A stretch of DNA of 9,849 bases, from positions 1-9,849 of the forward strand of contig WFRG01000010.1 in the NCBI GenBank assembly GCA_015486705.1, read 5' to 3'. The DNA is from Hippea sp. (GTDB lineage Bacteria > Campylobacterota_A > Desulfurellia > Desulfurellales > Hippeaceae). Within the stretch, counting starts at the first letter, position 1; every line of letters begins with the position of its first letter. The position numbers and the translations under genes were made by a program. The notes beneath the pieces are model-generated. The model did no database searches, was not told the DNA's origin, and worked only from the letters and a program-made list of their open reading frames with translations. This document shows, one piece after another, positions 6,403-9,849 of this stretch.

Positions 6403-7611
6403 ATGGAAACGTATGTTTTGATAGCAGCCGCAGTTGTAGCGGTTGCCGTTTTCTCTGTTTTGATCTACCTTAAATTAAGCGTGGGTAAGATCTCAGAAAG
6501 AGTAAATAGCACGTTGATCGATTTGACAAAGGAGAGCAAATCACAGGCTGAGCAGAATGCAAATCTGTACAATAACGTATCAAAAAGTGTTCAGGATTTA
6601 AGGATTACCCTCAAGGACGAGCTTTTCAAAGGCTTTAAGGAGATTACAGAGAAATTCGATGATATCACAGTTAAGATTACAAATTCTTTGGACAAGCAAA
6701 GGGATCAGAACCATGAGGACATTGCCAAGTTAGTTCAGACGGTTGAGGAGAAATTGTTGCAAATCAGCGACAGGGTAGAGGGAAGGCTGAAAGAGGGTTT
6801 CGAGAACGTTGATAAGACGTTTAAGGATATAATTGAAGGTATAGCTAAGATATCTGAGGCGCAGAAGAAGATAGAAGAGCTGTCTGGTGAGGTTGTATCT
6901 TTACAAAAGATACTTGATGATAAAAAGAGGCGCGGTGTTTTTGGCGAGGTTAGGCTTGAGAGTATTTTGATGTCTGTGTTCGGCGAAAAGAGGGAACTTT
7001 ACGACATCCAATACCCCATTGAAAACGACGGTAAACGCTATGTTGTAGACGCTATAGTAAAAGCCCCGGAGATGGGTATAATCCCTATTGATTCGAAGTT
7101 TCCCCTTGAAAATTATGTTCGCTTGACGCAAGCACAAGATGTAGATAGGGTGCACTACGAAAATGCGTTTAAAGCTGATTTAAAAAAGCATATAGACGAC
7201 ATAGCAAATAAATACATCGTAAGGGGTGTAACGGCGCAGATGGCCATTATGTTTTTGCCCGCTGAGGCGATTTTTGCTTTTGTCAATGCGTATTGTGGCG
7301 ATGTTATTGATTATGCACGCAGGAAAAACGTTTGGATTGCCTCACCCACGACACTAATGGCTCTTTTGACTACCGTTCAGGTTGTTGTTAGGGATATTAA
7401 GACGAAAAAGCAGGCTGAAAAGATCCAAGAAGAGTTGGTTAAGCTTTCAAAGAACTTTTCCCTGTACAGGCAGCGATGGGAAAAGCTTATTAAAGACATT
7501 GAACGTTTACATGATGATGCGGGCAAAATCCATATTACGACGAAGAAGATCTCTGATCAATTTGAGCGGATAGAAAGGGTAGAGTTAGAAGAAGAGCCCC
7601 CCCAAGCTTGA
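6403..7611 (+). CDS. rmuC: RmuC family DNA recombination protein
   Basis: RmuC proteins limit recombination at inverted repeats and are predicted nucleases; the biochemical activity is not settled. A single N-terminal membrane helix (about 5-25) anchors the protein, followed by a long coiled-coil region (about 28-172) and the RmuC domain (about 173-370). That domain shows RRGVFGEVRLESIL (176-189), where the family often has Trp in place of the Phe. D216 in VVDAIV and D230-x-K232 in IPIDSKFP form a PD-(D/E)xK-like nuclease core, followed by MFLPAEAIFAFV (283-294) and SPTTLMALL (314-322). A short acidic tail ends in EEEPPQA. The 402 residues are within the family range. The start is one base after the preceding stop, with AGAGGTG (6386-6392) as ribosome-binding site. 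The last codons contain a run of seven C, unusual in this AT-rich sequence. Confidence 0.92.
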   Translation: METYVLIAAAVVAVAVFSVLIYLKLSVGKISERVNSTLIDLTKESKSQAEQNANLYNNVSKSVQDLRITLKDELFKGFKEITEKFDDITVKITNSLDKQRDQNHEDIAKLVQTVEEKLLQISDRVEGRLKEGFENVDKTFKDIIEGIAKISEAQKKIEELSGEVVSLQKILDDKKRRGVFGEVRLESILMSVFGEKRELYDIQYPIENDGKRYVVDAIVKAPEMGIIPIDSKFPLENYVRLTQAQDVDRVHYENAFKADLKKHIDDIANKYIVRGVTAQMAIMFLPAEAIFAFVNAYCGDVIDYARRKNVWIASPTTLMALLTTVQVVVRDIKTKKQAEKIQEELVKLSKNFSLYRQRWEKLIKDIERLHDDAGKIHITTKKISDQFERIERVELEEEPPQA

Positions 7612-7630
7612 AAATTAGCTTGATTATTTT
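7603..7630 (+). terminator. Possible weak terminator at the end of rmuC
   Basis: CAAGCT (7603-7608) and AGCTTG (7617-7622) form a six-base stem with an eight-base loop spanning the rmuC stop, followed by ATTATTTT. The stem is short and the T-run interrupted, so termination would be inefficient. Its right arm overlaps the proposed -35 box of the next gene. Confidence 0.3.
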
Positions 7631-7647
7631 GAACATTTGTTTATAAT
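7620..7647 (+). promoter_or_regulatory. Promoter for the DtxR/MntR-like regulator, giving a leaderless mRNA
   Basis: A perfect TATAAT (7642-7647) lies 16 bases after TTGATT (7620-7625), which matches the -35 consensus at four of six positions. Transcription should start six or seven bases after the -10, at about 7653-7654, which is the ATG itself. The six bases between the -10 and the ATG hold no ribosome-binding site. Confidence 0.7.
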
Positions 7648-7653
7648 ACTGGC

Positions 7654-8112
7654 ATGGATAAACCAGATCTATCGCCATCTGTTGAAGATTATATGAAGGC
7701 TATTTATAATATTGCTCAAACCAACAAAGTTGTAAGGGTGAGAGACCTTGCAAAGCACTTAAACGTGAAAATGCCTTCTGTAGTAAACGCTGTTAAAAAT
7801 TTGGAAAATAAAGGTTTAGTTATACATGAAAATTATGGATACATAGAAATTACAGAGCTGGGGGAAAAAATAGGAGAGCAGCTTAAAAATAGGCATGAGA
7901 TTCTGACAGAGTTTTTGGTAAAGGTTTTGCAGGTTGAAAATTCTATCGCTGTAGATGATGCGTGTTCTATAGAACACTACCTAAATTCTGTTACTGTCCA
8001 GCGCGTAGTTGACCTTCTTGAGTTTTTGAAATATGATACAGATAATGCCAAGTGGATAGAGAAATTTAGAGAATTTCTATCTAAAAAAGGAACTATAAAC
8101 GGTAGCGAGTAG
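7654..8112 (+). CDS. DtxR/MntR family metal-dependent transcriptional regulator
   Basis: Regulators of this family bind Mn(II) or Fe(II) and then repress metal uptake genes. The N-terminal winged helix-turn-helix (about 7-70) includes SPSVEDYMKAIY, VRVRDLAKHLNVKMPSVVNA and the wing GYIEITELG. A dimerisation and metal-binding domain (about 71-140) follows. With 152 residues it lacks the C-terminal SH3-like domain of DtxR/IdeR, as in MntR. By alignment from memory, likely metal ligands are D12 (MntR Asp8), H81 (MntR His77), C104, E107 and H108 in DACSIEHYL. The Cys is the DtxR-type residue, where MntR has Glu99, and MntR Glu11 is replaced by K15. The start cannot be moved downstream, because the next Met (14) lies inside the first helix. 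The gene is transcribed alone, apparently without a leader, and its 3' end overlaps hemH on the other strand. Which metal it senses is uncertain. Confidence 0.88.
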   Translation: MDKPDLSPSVEDYMKAIYNIAQTNKVVRVRDLAKHLNVKMPSVVNAVKNLENKGLVIHENYGYIEITELGEKIGEQLKNRHEILTEFLVKVLQVENSIAVDDACSIEHYLNSVTVQRVVDLLEFLKYDTDNAKWIEKFREFLSKKGTINGSE

Positions 8113-8937
8113 ATCAATGAATTCCTCTTTATTGTTAAAGCATTCGACCCGAATAAGATTTACACCCAATTTTGAAGCCAAATTCTTGTAAGTTATGTCT
8201 ATTTCGTAAACCGTTTCTGTGTTATCCGTTGAAAAACTTATGGGGACAATAATTATGGTTTTGAACTGCTTTGATAGTTTTATTATGGTTTCCTCTGTCG
8301 TTGGTTTGAGCCACTTCACGGGCCCCAATTTTGATTGAAAAGACAAAAAAACTGGTTGTTTAAGCCTCTTTCTTAGGTAATTCAAAAATACCTCTAAGTC
8401 GTGTTTGTATGGGTCTTTTCTTTGGATTAAGAGTTTTAATGGCAGTGAATGTGCAGAAAGCAGTATGGCACACTCCTTTGAGCAACCCTTTTTCGCCTTT
8501 TCTATGTAATTTTCCACTAAATCAAAGAATTCTGGGTAGATGCAAAAGGGTGGGGCGACCTTTTTTGAGTGTTTAAAGATTTCTCCATGCGTTGTGTAAG
8601 AGAAAAAGTTAAACATGGGTATGACAGCCGTTTCATTTTTTAAAAATGGCCAAGAGTATGAGAATTTAGTTCTAACTTCTATTCCAATCCTTTTGCTTAG
8701 CTTCTCTGTCTGCTGTTGTGATATGGCTTTTAGTGGCGACTTTTTGATTTTTAGAATTTTATATGTCTCCTTTGCCCTCAAAATCGTTATGAAAGCAGCT
8801 AAAATTGACCTGAAGGGCTGTTTTATTGGTATGATGTTGTAGTCGTTGAACATGTTGAATAGAAATATGGGTATATCCGTGATTTTTTCGACGTAACCCA
8901 AGTTTGCAAGTGTTAGTTCAGTTAAAGCTTTTTTCAT
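8077..8937 (-). CDS. hemH: Ferrochelatase
   Basis: Ferrochelatase inserts Fe(II) into a porphyrin, the last step of the protoporphyrin branch of haem synthesis. I choose the ATG at 8937, giving 286 residues beginning MKKALTELTLANLGY; a TTG at 8952 would add five residues and has no better ribosome-binding site. Family blocks, numbered from this ATG, are LANLG followed by FLFNMFNDYNII (about 25-36), LLSAHSLP with the catalytic His163, SFQSKLGPVKWLKP (199-212), and TDNTETVYEID with the catalytic Glu241. The length is shorter than the typical 310-340, and there is no C-terminal extension or cysteine cluster. Two usually conserved stretches differ: SPL is preceded by KIKK where GGG(S) is usual, and PMFNFFSYTT replaces the usual PLYPQYS. 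The start overlaps hemE by 20 bases, so the two are co-translated, and the 3' end runs 36 bases into the metal regulator gene on the opposite strand. Confidence 0.9.
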   Translation of the reverse strand: MKKALTELTLANLGYVEKITDIPIFLFNMFNDYNIIPIKQPFRSILAAFITILRAKETYKILKIKKSPLKAISQQQTEKLSKRIGIEVRTKFSYSWPFLKNETAVIPMFNFFSYTTHGEIFKHSKKVAPPFCIYPEFFDLVENYIEKAKKGCSKECAILLSAHSLPLKLLIQRKDPYKHDLEVFLNYLRKRLKQPVFLSFQSKLGPVKWLKPTTEETIIKLSKQFKTIIIVPISFSTDNTETVYEIDITYKNLASKLGVNLIRVECFNNKEEFIDLLATVYSSFFR

Positions 8938-9849
8938 GAACCAAATCAACAATGAATCTTATATTGTCGGGGTCGGTTTGTGGTAGTATGCCATGACCCA
9001 AATTGAAAATGTGTGGTATGTCTTTTGCTTCAGAAAGCACCTTTAGTGTCTCTTTTTCGACAACATCTATATTTGCAAGTGGCACCGTGTTATCCAAATT
9101 GCCCTGAACGGTTTTTTTTGTGATTTTGTGTATGTCTCTCAGTGATGAGCGCCAGTCGATGCTAAAACAGTCAAAATCGAGCTCTTTTAAAAAATCGTTT
9201 AGGTGGCAAGAGTTTTTTATAAAGTAAATGGCAGGCTTGACGCGTTTTGAGATTTCTTTAACAAACGGCAATACGTACCTTTTGTAATCATCTTTAGAAA
9301 GAACCCCGGCCCAGGTGTCAAACAGTTGCACGGCGTCGCAACCTGCTTCGAGTTGTTTGTTTAGGTAGTCAATAGTCAGGTCTGTTATTTTACTTGCAAT
9401 TTCAAAGTATTCCTTTTCGTTATTTTTCATAGACGTTCTCAAATTTGAGAATTCGCTTCCCCCGAACACGTAGCACAAGAGTGTAAACGGTGAGGCGGCA
9501 AAACCGAGCAAAGCCAGTTCTTTTTCCTCTTCCCTGACAATCTTTATAGCGTCAAAGACAAACGAAACCTCATTCAAATCACCAGTGTATGAGATGTTCT
9601 TTAAATCCAATTTTACATGTGGCTGGGTGTTGTCGTTATAGTTCAATTCTGCGTCAAAAGCCGTCAGAGGGATTAGTATATCGCTAAATAAAATCAGTGC
9701 ATCTACGCCTAAAACTTTTGGTAAAAGTGTTACACGTGCAGCCAAATCTTTGTTTTTGCACAGCGTCAGAAAATCATATTTTTCGCGCAGATCCCTGTAT
9801 TCTTTTAAAAACCTTCCCGCTTGTCTCATAAACCAGACAGGTGTAAATT
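8918..9849 (-). CDS. hemE: Uroporphyrinogen decarboxylase, 5'-truncated by window edge
   Basis: HemE removes four carboxyl groups from uroporphyrinogen III to give coproporphyrinogen III in the cytoplasm. The frame stays open to the window edge. The residues before the Met at 9829 read FTPVWF, so this Met belongs to the conserved active-site motif TPVWFMRQAGR and is not the start; about 20-30 N-terminal residues are missing. Counting from that Met, further landmarks are the catalytic Asp50 in ILFSDIL, GFAASPFTLLCY ending in the active-site Tyr120, LFDTWAGVL, SIDWRSSLRD, VQGNLD and FNLGHGI with His279. The usual VEGG after the Tyr reads VFGG here. The visible length fits the family's roughly 340-350 residues. 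The gene leads into hemH with a 20-base overlap. The coproporphyrinogen and protoporphyrinogen oxidases needed between the two steps are not in the window. Confidence 0.95.
   Translation of the reverse strand, partial: FTPVWFMRQAGRFLKEYRDLREKYDFLTLCKNKDLAARVTLLPKVLGVDALILFSDILIPLTAFDAELNYNDNTQPHVKLDLKNISYTGDLNEVSFVFDAIKIVREEEKELALLGFAASPFTLLCYVFGGSEFSNLRTSMKNNEKEYFEIASKITDLTIDYLNKQLEAGCDAVQLFDTWAGVLSKDDYKRYVLPFVKEISKRVKPAIYFIKNSCHLNDFLKELDFDCFSIDWRSSLRDIHKITKKTVQGNLDNTVPLANIDVVEKETLKVLSEAKDIPHIFNLGHGILPQTDPDNIRFIVDLVHEKSFN

Noticed and set aside
7382..7573. Second plus-strand open frame of 63 codons inside rmuC.
   Set aside because: Its Lys/Arg/Ser-rich translation is what an out-of-frame reading of the rmuC helical region gives, and there is no separate signal for it.
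7632..7641. Small dyad AACATTTGTT in the regulator promoter spacer, considered as an autoregulatory operator.
   Set aside because: The arms are four bases and do not resemble known DtxR or MntR operators; too short to support.
8615..8842. Plus-strand open frame of 75 codons opposite hemH.
   Set aside because: It is the antisense reading of conserved ferrochelatase sequence; the hydrophobic look is a side effect of the opposite strand's Lys- and Glu-rich codons.

Overview
The window is almost entirely coding (about 40% GC by eye) and reads as a piece of a Gram-negative, flagellated, probably anaerobic bacterial chromosome. Ferredoxin-linked 2-oxoacid oxidation (iorAB), a sigma-28-type promoter before motAB, a proton-type stator and a hemE-hemH pair all fit this. 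The gene set and protein style remind me of Desulfurellales (Hippea-like Campylobacterota), but that is an impression from memory, not a search result. No mobile element, CRISPR array, tRNA or rRNA was seen, and no intergenic gap exceeds 60 bases.

Layout, left to right. (1) 1-661: endonuclease V, a DNA repair enzyme, cut off at its 5' end by the window edge. (2) 718-4270: a tight operon iorA-iorB-paaK, joined by two ATGA stop/start overlaps and preceded by a candidate sigma-70 promoter. IorAB converts aryl-pyruvates to aryl-acetyl-CoA with reduced ferredoxin; the AMP-forming ligase interconverts aryl-acetates and aryl-acetyl-CoA, so the three genes form an aromatic amino acid catabolic or salvage unit. 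(3) 4322-6032: motA-motB, the flagellar stator, with a convincing sigma-28 (FliA) promoter lying across the paaK stop codon. (4) 6087-7611: a small MTH1187-family thiamine-binding-like protein and rmuC, one base apart. (5) 7654-8112: a short MntR-like DtxR-family metal regulator whose promoter lies so close to its ATG that the mRNA is predicted to be leaderless. (6) 8077-9849, minus strand: hemE (5' end beyond the window) and hemH, overlapping each other; the hemH 3' end also overlaps the regulator gene tail-to-tail by 36 bases.

Most genes are recognisable, ordinary families. I do not see an undescribed multi-gene system here. The points worth a second look are regulatory and structural: the sigma-28 promoter, the leaderless regulator with a mixed MntR/DtxR metal site, the antisense overlap of a metal regulator with ferrochelatase, a compact IorB with an altered glycine motif, and the pairing of the thiamine-binding-like protein with RmuC.
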